Assembly (NCBI RefSeq): GCF_000341225.1 | Contig: NZ_ANAC01000005.1 | Location: forward strand, 62,001-126,000 | Reading direction: 5' to 3' | DNA: 64,000 nt | Origin: Nocardiopsis alba DSM 43377 | GTDB taxonomy: Bacteria; Actinomycetota; Actinomycetes; Streptosporangiales; Streptosporangiaceae | Shown: one piece after another, positions 10,204-18,532 of the stretch | Numbering within the stretch: the stretch's first letter is position 1 | Layout of the letters: every line of letters starts with the position of its first letter | The notes under the pieces: model-generated | What the model was told of the DNA's origin: nothing | The model's database searches: none | Seen by the model: the letters and a program-made list of their open reading frames with translations, nothing else | Made by a program: the position numbers and the translations under genes

Positions 10204-10286
10204 CTGGGGAGGCGGCCCCGGGATGGGAGGAGGGGGCCGCGTGGGACCGCGGGTGGGAGTGTGGGTCCCGCGGGTGTTCTCGTCGG

Positions 10287-11300
10287 TTATCGCAGGGCGG
10301 CCGAGACCGTCCGGGCGAAGGCGTAGTCGCTGGTGGCGTCCCAGTTGATGGACCAGGTCATCACGCCGCCGATCTGACCGTAGGGGGTCTCGGGGGAGAA
10401 GGAGCCGCAGCCGTTGCCGGTCTGGAGGCAGTCCAGGGCGGAGACGACGCCGCTCGGCGCCATGTATCCGCCGCCCGCGGCGGAGGAGACGGCGGGCAGA
10501 CCCAGGCCGACCTGGTCGGGGGTCAGGTTCATCTCCAGCTGAATGCACGCGAGGGCGGCGACGAAGTCGGGTGTGCCCTGCTGGTAGACGTTGCCGTCAC
10601 AACCCAGCATGGAGCCGGAGTTGTAGTACTGCATGTTGATGATGGTGAGGATGTCGGAGATGTTCTCCGCCAGTTTGTAGTACTCGGCGGTGGGGCTCTG
10701 GAAGTCGATGGTCTGCGGGGCCATCGTGACGATCAGGTCGGAGCCGGCCTTGCCGCTGAGGTCGTGCAGCGCGTTCGACATGTGCTCGGCGTTGATGCCG
10801 TGCTCCAGGTCGATGTCGACGCCGTCGAACCCGTAGTCCTGCATGAGCTCGTAGGTGGTGTCGGCGAAGTTCTGCGCCTGGGTGGGGTTGGTGACGTTCA
10901 CGTGACCGAGCTCGCCGCCCACGGAGATGATCACCTTGCGGCCCTCGGCCTGGATGGCGGCGATGTCCTCGCGGAATTGGGCGTCGGTGTAACCGGCGAG
11001 CTCCGACTCGGCGAGGTTGAAGGTGATACCGCCGTCGAGCCGGGGGTGATTGTCGGCGAAGGCGATCGCCACCAGGTTGTACTCGGAGGGGATCTCGGAC
11101 AGCGGCATCACGGTGGAGCCGTTGTCGAAGTTGTGCCAGTAGCCGGTGAGCCACTGTTCGGTCTGTTGGGTCTGCGCGGAGTCGGGCGTGTTCTCGACCT
11201 GGGCGGGCTCTGCGGCCGCGGCACCGGTGGAGACGAGCGCGGTGGCGACCGCGGCGAGGCCGCCGAGGAGGGCGAGCCGGGTCTTCCGGAAGGTGAGCAT
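10287..11300 (-). CDS. Secreted GH18 chitinase, catalytic domain only
   Basis: A 337-residue glycoside hydrolase family 18 protein. Residues 1 to about 30 form a Sec signal peptide (MLTFRKTRLALLGGLAAVA, then an Ala-rich cleavage region). The catalytic DXXDXDXE motif is intact as FDGVDIDLEHG, with Glu as proton donor. WLTGYWHNFDNGS marks strand 1 of the barrel. There is no chitin-binding or fibronectin module, so this is a compact exochitinase-like or chitin-oligomer enzyme (inference). The protein is exported to hydrolyse chitin to GlcNAc oligomers, which fits the amino-sugar uptake module at 54.7-61 kb. Upstream DNA holds two copies of a GGAAA-(C/G)-TTT element. Confidence 0.92.
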   Translation of the reverse strand: MLTFRKTRLALLGGLAAVATALVSTGAAAAEPAQVENTPDSAQTQQTEQWLTGYWHNFDNGSTVMPLSEIPSEYNLVAIAFADNHPRLDGGITFNLAESELAGYTDAQFREDIAAIQAEGRKVIISVGGELGHVNVTNPTQAQNFADTTYELMQDYGFDGVDIDLEHGINAEHMSNALHDLSGKAGSDLIVTMAPQTIDFQSPTAEYYKLAENISDILTIINMQYYNSGSMLGCDGNVYQQGTPDFVAALACIQLEMNLTPDQVGLGLPAVSSAAGGGYMAPSGVVSALDCLQTGNGCGSFSPETPYGQIGGVMTWSINWDATSDYAFARTVSAALR

Positions 11301-11363
11301 CGGGGGGTGCTCCTTTCGTCGAGCGGGGGGACGAAGGGTCCTAGCTCCGTGAGCCGGTAATTG

Positions 11364-11420
11364 TTAGGAAACTTTAAAGTTGACGACGGGGTGCGTCAAC
11401 GGAAACGGTAAGGAAAGTTT
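11364..11420 (-). promoter_or_regulatory. Two GGAAA(C/G)TTT direct repeats upstream of the chitinase
   Basis: TTAGGAAACTTT at 11364-11375 and TAAGGAAAGTTT at 11409-11420 start 45 bases apart. The first overlaps a perfect 12-bp palindrome, AACTTTAAAGTT (11370-11381). This AT-rich pair is unlike the surrounding DNA and sits 60-120 bases above the chitinase start, so an operator or promoter role is plausible. No regulator is assigned. Confidence 0.4.
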
Positions 11421-11465
11421 GCGGTTTTCTTGGGCACCCGGTACCAGGAACGCCTTCCCCGCTGG

Positions 11466-13070
11466 TCAAAGCCCGTACTGGCCGCTTCCGCCGTCACGGA
11501 TGTCCATGTCCTGGTTCAGCCTCGTGAACACGTCGTAGTCGATCGTGCCGGAACGGTAGAGGTCCATCAGGGCGTCCCGCCGCGACTGGATGATCTGCTC
11601 GTGGATCGCGCGACGGTTCTCGAGGCCCTTCTTGGCCTTGTGCAGTTCCAGCTCCGACTTCTCCTCCTCCGCCTCCAACAGGCTCTTCACCTGTCCGATC
11701 CGGATGGAGTAACGCTCGCGCATGGCGTCGGCGGTCCTACCGTCGACGTCGCCCTCGGTGAACAGTTCGTCGACCTTGCGGACCGCGGCGCAGCCCATCT
11801 CGTACTCGGCCCGCAGGTACTCCCTCTGCCGGGTCCCCTCGTCGGTCAGGCCCAGTCTGCGCAGCACCCACGGCAGGGTCGTGCCCTGGCCGACCAGGGT
11901 GCCCATCACCACCACCCCGGCGATGAAGATGAGCGCGCCCCGCTCGGGGAAGGCCTGTCCGTCCAACGTCGTCGGGAGCGACAGGGCGATCGCGAGCGAG
12001 ATCGCGCCGCGCATACCGCTCCACCCGATCGCGACGCGTTCTCGGAAGGTCGACACCCCCAGCGGCATCTTCGGGACGAATCTCTGGATCGGGACGACGA
12101 ACAGCATCAGCGTCATGCGCAGCGCCATCGCCGTGGCGGTCACCACCAAGGCCACCAGGAACAGCTGCACGAAGCCGAAGCTCTCGCGGACGGCGAGCAC
12201 CACCGCGTCCAGTTGCAGGCCCAAGAGGACGAACAGGGTGGCCTCCAAAAGGCCGACCAGGGCGGTCCAGATGGTCCGACCGTTCAACCGGACCCGGGGA
12301 GGCAGCAGCCCCTCGCCGTGCGTGCCCAGATAGAAGCCGGCCACGACCGCCGCCAGAACCCCGGAGAACCCGGCCATCTCCGCGGGGATGTAGGCCACGA
12401 ACGGGGTGACCAGCACCGTCATCAGCTGGAGGGAGGCGTCGCGCATCCGGACACGGGCCCAGGCGACCAGCACGGCGATCAGGGCCCCATAGGCCAGCCC
12501 GCCCACCACGACCTTGCCCAGCTCCAGGAGGGCGTCTCCCGGGGTGAGCGGATGGGCCATCGCGGTCAAGGCCAGGCTGAACAGGGTCAGGGCCACGCCG
12601 TCGTTGATGAGGGACTCGCCCTCCAAAATGGTGAGCACGCGGCGCGGGGTGCCGGCACGTTTGAGGATCGCCGAGGCGGCGACGGCGTCGGTCGGGGCGA
12701 TGGCCGCGCCCAGGGCGATGGCGGCCGGCCACCCGGCGTCGGGGAGCAACAGGTGGATGACGGACGCCAGCCCCAGGGCGGTGAGCAGGGTGACCCCCAC
12801 CGACATCACGATGATGGGGCGCATCAGGTCGCGCATGTCCTTGGGAGAGGAGAAGAACGCCGCGTTGTAGATCAGCGGGGGCAGGAAGACCAGAAGGATG
12901 ATCTCCGGGCTGACCGACAGGGAGTGCATCCACGGGATCACTCCGAGGAGCATCCCCACCATCACCAGGACCACCGATCCGGGCACGCGGATACGTCCGG
13001 AGATCAACTGCCCCACGATGACCGCGATCACCACGACCAGCGCGGCGATCACATACTCCTCGACGTTCAC
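11466..13070 (-). CDS. Na+/H+ antiporter, CPA1 family
   Basis: A 534-residue protein with about 12 membrane helices followed by a cytoplasmic tail of about 120 residues. Family signatures include FLPPLIYNAAFF, ALGAAIAPTDAVAASAI and LEGESLINDGVALTLF; the Asp residues in the last two form the ion-binding site of CPA1 exchangers. It would exchange cytoplasmic Na+ for external H+. I chose GTG 13070 because GGGAGGGG lies just upstream; an ATG at 13121 would add 17 polar residues without a clear site. The tail (EAEEEKSELELHKAKK) looks like a regulatory coiled coil. It lies downstream of the fbiA-fbiB operon on the same strand with a 126-base gap. Confidence 0.93.
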   Translation of the reverse strand: MNVEEYVIAALVVVIAVIVGQLISGRIRVPGSVVLVMVGMLLGVIPWMHSLSVSPEIILLVFLPPLIYNAAFFSSPKDMRDLMRPIIVMSVGVTLLTALGLASVIHLLLPDAGWPAAIALGAAIAPTDAVAASAILKRAGTPRRVLTILEGESLINDGVALTLFSLALTAMAHPLTPGDALLELGKVVVGGLAYGALIAVLVAWARVRMRDASLQLMTVLVTPFVAYIPAEMAGFSGVLAAVVAGFYLGTHGEGLLPPRVRLNGRTIWTALVGLLEATLFVLLGLQLDAVVLAVRESFGFVQLFLVALVVTATAMALRMTLMLFVVPIQRFVPKMPLGVSTFRERVAIGWSGMRGAISLAIALSLPTTLDGQAFPERGALIFIAGVVVMGTLVGQGTTLPWVLRRLGLTDEGTRQREYLRAEYEMGCAAVRKVDELFTEGDVDGRTADAMRERYSIRIGQVKSLLEAEEEKSELELHKAKKGLENRRAIHEQIIQSRRDALMDLYRSGTIDYDVFTRLNQDMDIRDGGSGQYGL

Positions 13071-13196
13071 CCGGCCCCTCCCGTCGGTCGACCGCACCAG
13101 CATGCCGCTCGGCGGGACCACTCGACGTGAGGACGCGCCGCCCGTGCCCGGTGGGCCGGTACGGCGCGTCGTCCGTGTTCACACAGGGTGGGAGCC

Positions 13197-14492
13197 TCAG
13201 CGCACCACGACGAAGTCCTCCGGATCACGGGGCGGACGGTCCTTGGGCGGTTCGGCCGCGTACCCCACGGCCACGGCCCCCATCGGACGCCACTCCTCCG
13301 GGACCTCCAGCACCTCGCGGACCACGTCCGCACAGAACATCGTGGAGGAGATCCAGGCCGACCCGAGCCCCTCCATGGCCAGGCCCACCAGCAGGTTCTG
13401 TACCCCGGCGCCCATGGCGACCAGGAACATGGACCGCTCGGCGTCGGCACGACGCTCGTCCGGATACGGGTGGGCCCCGTCGGCGACCAGGAAGGGCACC
13501 ACCAGATAGGGGGCCCGACGCAGGACGTCGCCCCTCCGGGTCCGTCGTGCGATCTGTTCCTCGGTGAAACCGTCCCCGCGCAGGTCCTCCACCCAGGCCT
13601 GGAGCATCGCGTCCAACAGACGTTCGCGGGTCTCGGGCGACTCCACCAGGACGAACCGCCACGGCGTGGTGTGATGCGGGGCCGGCGCGGTGATCGCCGA
13701 GGCGACCGCGCGACGTACCAGGGCCGGGTCGACCGGACGGTCGGAGAAGGAGCGTACGGTCCGTCGGGCCGGGACCACGTCACGCGACCCGTAACGGAAC
13801 ATGTCCTCGTCGGCGGGCCGCACGAGCTCGGCCGCCCCCGGACCGTCCTCCTCGGTCACCAGATCGCCCAGGCCGGAGATCACGGCCACCGGTATCGCGG
13901 AGGTCTTGCCCTTGACCAGCTCACCGGCGCCCGCCACTTCGTCGGCGATCGCGTTGATCGTCGCCTCCATGAGGTTGCCGTGGGCGTCGGTCGTGCCGCG
14001 CAGGTCCTGGAGCGCGCGCAGCCCGGCCGCCCCGATGGCCACGTCCGTCTGCCCCTCTCGCCAGGGGCGTCCGAAGGTGTCGGAGATCACCACGCCCACG
14101 CGCACGCCCAGACGGTCGAGGATTCCGGCCCGCAGGGTCCGCGCGGAGACGTCGGAGTCCTCGGGCAACAGCAGAACGGTGCCCGGCTCGACGTTGGAGG
14201 CGTCCACTCCCGCCGCCGCCATCACCAACCCCTGCCGGGTCTGCACGATCCGTGTGCGCCCCATGCGGGCGACGACCCGCTCGGTCTCGGCGTCGATGGC
14301 CTCCTCGCGGTCCATCCGGACCGAACGTCCCTCGGCCTTGGAGACGATCTTGGAGGTGACGACGAGCACGTCCCCGTCGACGAGGGGCCGGCCGGAACCG
14401 GCCACGGCCTCGGCCACCAGTTCCGCGAGATCGTCGCCCGAACGGACCTCCGGGATGCCGAGAAGACCGCGTATCCGCAGTTCGACGCTCAT
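13197..14492 (-). CDS. fbiB: Coenzyme F420:L-glutamate ligase with nitroreductase-like domain (FbiB)
   Basis: A 431-residue two-domain protein. Residues 1 to about 245 are the CofE-type gamma-glutamyl ligase ([20 protein letters not shown] at the start, then [14 protein letters not shown]), which adds glutamates to F420-0. Residues about 250-431 are an FMN-binding nitroreductase-like domain ([25 protein letters not shown]). In actinobacteria that domain reduces dehydro-F420-0. The fusion is typical of actinobacterial FbiB, against a single-domain CofE in archaea. ATG 14492 overlaps the stop of fbiA as ATGA, so the two genes are co-transcribed and coupled. Confidence 0.97.
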   Translation of the reverse strand: MSVELRIRGLLGIPEVRSGDDLAELVAEAVAGSGRPLVDGDVLVVTSKIVSKAEGRSVRMDREEAIDAETERVVARMGRTRIVQTRQGLVMAAAGVDASNVEPGTVLLLPEDSDVSARTLRAGILDRLGVRVGVVISDTFGRPWREGQTDVAIGAAGLRALQDLRGTTDAHGNLMEATINAIADEVAGAGELVKGKTSAIPVAVISGLGDLVTEEDGPGAAELVRPADEDMFRYGSRDVVPARRTVRSFSDRPVDPALVRRAVASAITAPAPHHTTPWRFVLVESPETRERLLDAMLQAWVEDLRGDGFTEEQIARRTRRGDVLRRAPYLVVPFLVADGAHPYPDERRADAERSMFLVAMGAGVQNLLVGLAMEGLGSAWISSTMFCADVVREVLEVPEEWRPMGAVAVGYAAEPPKDRPPRDPEDFVVVR

Positions 14493-15472
14493 CGGCCCCC
14501 GTCCCCGCGCAGCTCCAGCGCCAGGTCCAGAGCGGCACGGGCGATCGCCTCGGTGGATTCGGGGTCGCTCATGTACAGCGGACGGGAACGGACCTCGATG
14601 CCCTCGACCTCGGTGCCGGCGTCCGCCTCGTCGACCAGCCAACCGTCCAGTAGATCCGAGCCCAGGTGTGCGGCGACGGCGCCCGCGGAGGTCTCCACAC
14701 CGATCGCGGTCAGGCAGGCGTCGGCCATCCCGCGGACGGGCGCGCCGCCGATGATGGGAGAGACGCCCACCACGGTCTTGTCGACCAGGGCGTCGCGGAT
14801 CCCGGGAACGTTGAGGATGGAGCCCACGCTCACCACCGGGTTGGACGGGGGGAGGAGGACGAGGTCGGCCTCCTTCACGGCCTTGATCACGCCGGGGGCG
14901 GGGCGGGAGTCCTCCGCGCCCACGCTGATGATCCGCTCGGCGGGCAGAGCGGCGCGGTGCTCGATCCACCATTCCTGGAAGTGGACGGCCCGTCGTCCCC
15001 GCTCGTCCTCGATGACCACGTGCGTCTCGACCTGGTCGTCGGTCATCGGGAGGAGGCGCACGCCGGGGCGCCAGCGGTCGCACAGCGCCTCGGTGATCGC
15101 GGAGAGGGGGTAGCCCGCGGCGATCATCTGGGCACGTACGATATGCGTGGCGGTGTCCCGATCGCCCAGACCGAACCAGGTGGGTTTCATCCCGTAGGCG
15201 GCGAGCTCCTCCTTGACCGTGAAGGTCTCGTCGGCCCTGCCCCAGCCCTGCTCCTCGTTGATCCCACCCCCCAGGGTGTACATCACGGTGTCCAGGTCGG
15301 GGCAGATCCGGAGACCGAAGAGGGTGATGTCGTCACCGGTGTTGCCGATGACGGTGATCTGGTGGTCTGTGGCCTGGTCGGGGCCGGTCGACGCGTCCGT
15401 TCCGAGTGCGGCCTTGAGGCCGCGGAGGAAACGCGCGCCGCCGATACCGCCGGCCGGTACGACTATCCGCAT
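14489..15472 (-). CDS. fbiA: 2-phospho-L-lactate/phosphoenolpyruvate FO transferase (FbiA, CofD family)
   Basis: A 327-residue enzyme that transfers a phospho-lactyl or enolpyruvyl group from the GDP-activated donor to FO, giving (dehydro-)F420-0. The N-terminus [19 protein letters not shown] carries the glycine-rich loop of the CofD family, followed by [10 protein letters not shown] and the [13 protein letters not shown] segment. ATG 15472 is chosen because it starts the family-conserved sequence; upstream in-frame codons are not conserved-looking. It is the first gene of the fbiA-fbiB operon and divergent from the repeat-protein gene at 15720 across a 247-base gap. The third enzyme, fbiC, is at 7.5 kb; a CofC/FbiD guanylyltransferase is not in this window. 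Confidence 0.97.
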   Translation of the reverse strand: MRIVVPAGGIGGARFLRGLKAALGTDASTGPDQATDHQITVIGNTGDDITLFGLRICPDLDTVMYTLGGGINEEQGWGRADETFTVKEELAAYGMKPTWFGLGDRDTATHIVRAQMIAAGYPLSAITEALCDRWRPGVRLLPMTDDQVETHVVIEDERGRRAVHFQEWWIEHRAALPAERIISVGAEDSRPAPGVIKAVKEADLVLLPPSNPVVSVGSILNVPGIRDALVDKTVVGVSPIIGGAPVRGMADACLTAIGVETSAGAVAAHLGSDLLDGWLVDEADAGTEVEGIEVRSRPLYMSDPESTEAIARAALDLALELRGDGGR

Positions 15473-15719
15473 GCGCCCAAGTCTGGCAGGCTGGTGTCGT
15501 GTATGGGTCGTCTGCCCCGTGGTGGGCGCGATCCTTCGTGTCCGATCCGGTGCCGAAGGTCGGTGAACCTTCGGGCCTCGGCCGCCATCCCACCCCATCG
15601 GCTCCGCGTTCGGTGTCCCCAGTGTCCGCCCGTGCCCGGCCGAGCCGATTCACCCGACAGTCCGACGATATGCCAAGCTTCCTCCGACGCGACGGCGAAG
15701 CAGCAGAGGGGAACCTCTC

Positions 15720-17690
15720 TTGAACAACGAAACACTGGAACGCCTACGCCTCCCCGGGGCCTGGGTCCTGCTGGGAGCGGCGGGCGTCACGATGCTCTCG
15801 GGCCTCATCAGGCTCATCATCGAGGCGAGCGAGATCGGCGGAAGCTTCGCCCGGTCCATGAACTGGGCCGGAGACTCCTTCTATGGTCTCACGGTCACGC
15901 TGCTTCTGGTAGCCGCGGTGGTCCTGGTCTTCACCAGTGAGCGGGCCCGTCAGTCCGCCTTCCCCGTGGTCCTGACCACGATGATCCTGGCCGGTGTCGG
16001 TCTGCTCTTCTGCCTGATCGGGCTGATCAGCGGGTTCATCGAGGTCGACAACGGCGGTCTCGCCTTCGCCGGCTTCCTGTCCAGGGCGGCTCAGGGCGCG
16101 GTGCTCGGCTTCTTCGGGTTCTACCTGATCAAGATCTTCAACGACCCGACCGTGGTTCCGCGGGCGCAGCCGCAGCAGGCGCAGTACGGGCAGCAGTTCC
16201 CGTCCCCGACGGGCACGCAGCAGCCGTTCGCCCAGCCCGGCTACCCGGCCCAGGCAGACGCCTCCCAGCAGGTCTACGGTCAGCAGTACGGACAGGACGC
16301 CCAGCAGGCCGTCTACGGCCAGGAGTCCGTGTACGGCCAGGACGCCGCCGCTCAGCAGCAGGCCTATGGCCAGGACGCCGCTCAGCAGGCGTACGGGACC
16401 GACGCCCAGCAGCAGGCCTACGGCCAGGAGGCGGCCTACGGTCAGGACGCCGCGGCTCAGCAGCAGGCGTACGGTACCGACGCCCAGCAGGGCTACGGTC
16501 AGCAGTACGGCCAGGAGGCCGCTCAGCAGCAGTACGGTACGGGCGCTCAGCAGGCCTATGGTCAGGACGCCGCGGCTCAGCAGCAGGCCTACGGCACCGG
16601 AGCCCAGCAGAGCTACGGAAGCGGCGCTCAGCAGGCGTACGGTACCGACGCCCAGCAGGGCTACGGTCAGCAGTACGGCCAGGAGGCCGCTCAGCAGCAG
16701 TACGGTACGGGCGCTCAGCAGGCCTATAGTCAGGACGCCGCGGCTCAGCCGCAGGCGTACGGTACCGGGGCTCAGCAGGCCTATGGTCAGCAGTACGGCC
16801 AGGAGGCCGCTCAGCAGCAGTACGGTACGGGCGCTCAGCAGGCCTATAGTCAGGACGCCGCGGCTCAGCCGCAGGCGTACGGTACCGGGGCTCAGCAGGC
16901 CTATGGTCAGGACGCCGCGGCTCAGCAGCAGGCGTACGGTACCGACGCCCAGCAGGGCTACGGTCAGCAGTACGGCCAGGAGGCCGCTCAGCAGCAGTAC
17001 GGTACGGGCGCTCAGCAGGCCTATGGTCAGGACGCCGCGGCTCAGCAGCAGGCGTACGGTACCGACGCCCAGCAGGGCTACGGTCAGCAGTACGGCCAGG
17101 AGGCCGCTCAGCAGCAGTACGGTACGGGCGCTCAGCAGGCCTATGGTCAGGACGCCGCGGCTCAGCAGCAGGCGTACGGTACCGGGGCTCAGCAGGCCTA
17201 TGGTCAGCAGTACGGCACCGGTGCCCAGCAGGCCGCCTACGGTCAGGACTCCGCTCAGCAGCAGGCCTACGGCGCCGACGCCTACGGTCAGCAGTACACG
17301 GCCGATGCCTCCCAGCAGGCCTATGGTCAGCAGTACGGCCAGGGGGCCGCTCAGCAGAACGAGTACGGTCAGGCCTACGACCCCTCCCAGTACGCCCCGC
17401 AGCAGCCCTACGACGCTCAGGGCGGCGCGGACCAGCAGGCGCAGGAAGCCATCCAGAACGGGTGGTACCAGGACCAGTCGCAGCAGCAGGCCGGTCAGGA
17501 GAACCCCGCCGCCCCAGGAGTTGAACCATTCTTTAACTCCAATGAGAACACTGGTGGGCAGACGTCGGACCAGAGTGGTGGGACGTACGGAAGCCAGTAC
17601 GGTTCCGGCGCCGGCTACGGCTCTGACCAGCAGGGACAGGGCGGGTCCGACAATCAGCAGAACTGGTACGGCAACGACGGCCGACGCTGA
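15720..17690 (+). CDS. Membrane protein with long Gln/Tyr/Gly/Ala tandem-repeat tail
   Basis: A 656-residue protein of unknown function. Residues 1 to about 130 hold four hydrophobic helices (for example LPGAWVLLGAAGVTMLSG, LTVTLLLVAAVVLVF, VVLTTMILAGVGLLF). From about residue 140 to the end the sequence is low-complexity, rich in Gln, Tyr, Gly and Ala, and built on units such as AYGQDAAAQQQ, AYGTDAQQGYGQQYG and QEAAQQQYGTGAQQ. These combine into a 40-residue higher-order repeat. The last 60 residues lose the repeat and become Gly/Ser/Asn-rich. Start is TTG 15720 with AGAGGGGAA upstream. The tail should be disordered and cytoplasmic or surface-exposed, prion-like in composition. It lies between fbiA and whiB2. 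No homologue is recognised beyond general Gln-rich tails. Confidence 0.8.
   Translation: MNNETLERLRLPGAWVLLGAAGVTMLSGLIRLIIEASEIGGSFARSMNWAGDSFYGLTVTLLLVAAVVLVFTSERARQSAFPVVLTTMILAGVGLLFCLIGLISGFIEVDNGGLAFAGFLSRAAQGAVLGFFGFYLIKIFNDPTVVPRAQPQQAQYGQQFPSPTGTQQPFAQPGYPAQADASQQVYGQQYGQDAQQAVYGQESVYGQDAAAQQQAYGQDAAQQAYGTDAQQQAYGQEAAYGQDAAAQQQAYGTDAQQGYGQQYGQEAAQQQYGTGAQQAYGQDAAAQQQAYGTGAQQSYGSGAQQAYGTDAQQGYGQQYGQEAAQQQYGTGAQQAYSQDAAAQPQAYGTGAQQAYGQQYGQEAAQQQYGTGAQQAYSQDAAAQPQAYGTGAQQAYGQDAAAQQQAYGTDAQQGYGQQYGQEAAQQQYGTGAQQAYGQDAAAQQQAYGTDAQQGYGQQYGQEAAQQQYGTGAQQAYGQDAAAQQQAYGTGAQQAYGQQYGTGAQQAAYGQDSAQQQAYGADAYGQQYTADASQQAYGQQYGQGAAQQNEYGQAYDPSQYAPQQPYDAQGGADQQAQEAIQNGWYQDQSQQQAGQENPAAPGVEPFFNSNENTGGQTSDQSGGTYGSQYGSGAGYGSDQQGQGGSDNQQNWYGNDGRR
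16261..17360 (+). repeat. In-frame tandem repeats, 120-bp higher-order unit
   Basis: The DNA for the protein tail repeats with short units of 24-36 bases nested in a 120-base unit. Bases 16921-17040 and 17041-17160 are identical over all 120 positions, and 16681-16740 equals 16801-16860. Identity at synonymous positions shows recent duplication, so copy number is probably variable between strains. Confidence 0.95.
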
Positions 17691-17740
17691 CCCGCCTCGG
17701 TTCGCCCCGCACTCGCGCGCCTTGGAAGGTACGTGAATTG

Positions 17741-17815
17741 CGTGGTAATCCACAGAACGGACATCGCGGGCCTGCCGTTGGCGGTTCGTTACATGATATT
17801 CAGTGGATTACCACG
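17741..17815 (+). promoter_or_regulatory. Paired inverted GTGG-N4-CCAC sites upstream of whiB2
   Basis: CGTGGTAATCCAC (17741-17753) is repeated exactly in inverse orientation as GTGGATTACCACG (17803-17815). Each copy is itself an imperfect palindrome, GTGG-N4-CCAC. The centres are 61 bases apart, close to six helical turns, so a dimeric regulator could bridge them. They lie just upstream of the likely whiB2 promoter. Confidence 0.55.
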
Positions 17816-17823
17816 TAGGGCGC

Positions 17824-17853
17824 TTGACTCTTGGTGATGCGCCCGCGTGTAAT
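17824..17853 (+). promoter_or_regulatory. Candidate whiB2 promoter
   Basis: TTGACT (17824-17829) and TGTAAT (17848-17853) are separated by 18 bases and stand about 80 bases before the whiB2 start, in an unusually AT-rich stretch. Spacing and hexamers fit a housekeeping-type sigma factor. Confidence 0.45.
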
Positions 17854-17930
17854 TCCAATGTGGGATTTCCACCTGACCTGGGGGATGAAAAGGGTCGGGG
17901 ACATCTATTGGGGGGCTACAGGAGGTGCGC

Positions 17931-18218
17931 ATGAGCGAGGTCATCCCGCTGGCGCACGGCTCGGATGAAGATCTGGGCTGGCAGGAACGTGCCCTGTGCG
18001 CGCAGACGGACCCGGAGGCGTTCTTCCCCGAGAAGGGCGGCTCGACCCGGGAGGCCAAGAAGGTCTGTCAGTCGTGCGAGGTACGGGCGGAGTGCCTGGA
18101 ATACGCGCTGGAGCATGACGAACGCTTCGGTATCTGGGGGGGACTCTCCGAACGCGAGCGCCGAAGGCTGAAGAAAGCCGCCGGGGGAGATTTCGATTTC
18201 CTGGCGGACATGCTCTAG
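17931..18218 (+). CDS. whiB: WhiB2-type iron-sulfur transcription factor
   Basis: A 95-residue WhiB-like protein. Four cysteines, C23, C46, C49 and C55, bind a [4Fe-4S] cluster. The turn FGIWGGLSERERRRLKKA (from 66) is the conserved GVWGG-like loop and basic DNA-contacting helix. The block LGWQERALCAQTDPEAFFPE and GGSTREAKKVC matches WhiB of Streptomyces/WhiB2 of mycobacteria very closely. It acts with the principal sigma factor, and in Streptomyces with WhiA, at division and sporulation genes. AGGAGG at 17919-17924 sets the start at ATG 17931, not the GTG at 17925. A hairpin with a T-run follows at 18235-18268. Unusually it ends with an extra acidic tail, GDFDFLADML. Confidence 0.96.
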   Translation: MSEVIPLAHGSDEDLGWQERALCAQTDPEAFFPEKGGSTREAKKVCQSCEVRAECLEYALEHDERFGIWGGLSERERRRLKKAAGGDFDFLADML

Positions 18219-18532
18219 GGGCGAGTGTCGCGATGCGCGTCCGGGTGATGAGCCCGGGCGCGCTTTTTCATGTTCGGCGGCGATCACGTGACTTCGGAGG
18301 GATTGGTCACTCCACCCCCGGAGCGGTGAATGCTCCGATATGGTCGGCTCGGTCCCCCCGGCCCGAATAGCCCCGCAATGGCGCGGGTGGCGTATCGTGA
18401 GGTCCCGCGTTCGCGCTCGCGAACCGTGTCCGGCGCGCATACGCTCTCACCGGTCGTTCCCCCCGGCCGCGCCGCACCCCGGCCCCGTAGACGAGGGCCG
18501 GCCCCTTCTCCCGGAGAGAACCCGCCACCGCC
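18219..18532. other. Gap between whiB2 and the large GT2 gene
   Basis: This 314-base gap holds the whiB2 terminator (18235-18268) and then GC-rich leader DNA for the GT2 gene. I see no supported small gene in it. Confidence 0.6.
18235..18268 (+). terminator. Rho-independent terminator of whiB2
   Basis: Stem GCGCGTCCGGG (18235-18245) pairs with CCCGGGCGCGC (18253-18263) with one G-T wobble, a seven-base loop, and TTTTT at 18264-18268. This is the clearest classical terminator in the window. Confidence 0.9.

Noticed and set aside
16261-17360. Repeat array as a possible CRISPR
   Set aside because: Repeats are in-frame coding tandem units without unique spacers, and no cas gene is near.
15744-17753. 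A 669-codon frame antisense to the repeat protein
   Set aside because: It is a mirror of the repeat periodicity; its Leu/Val-rich repeats have no start signal, and the sense frame has ribosome-binding site and membrane helices.
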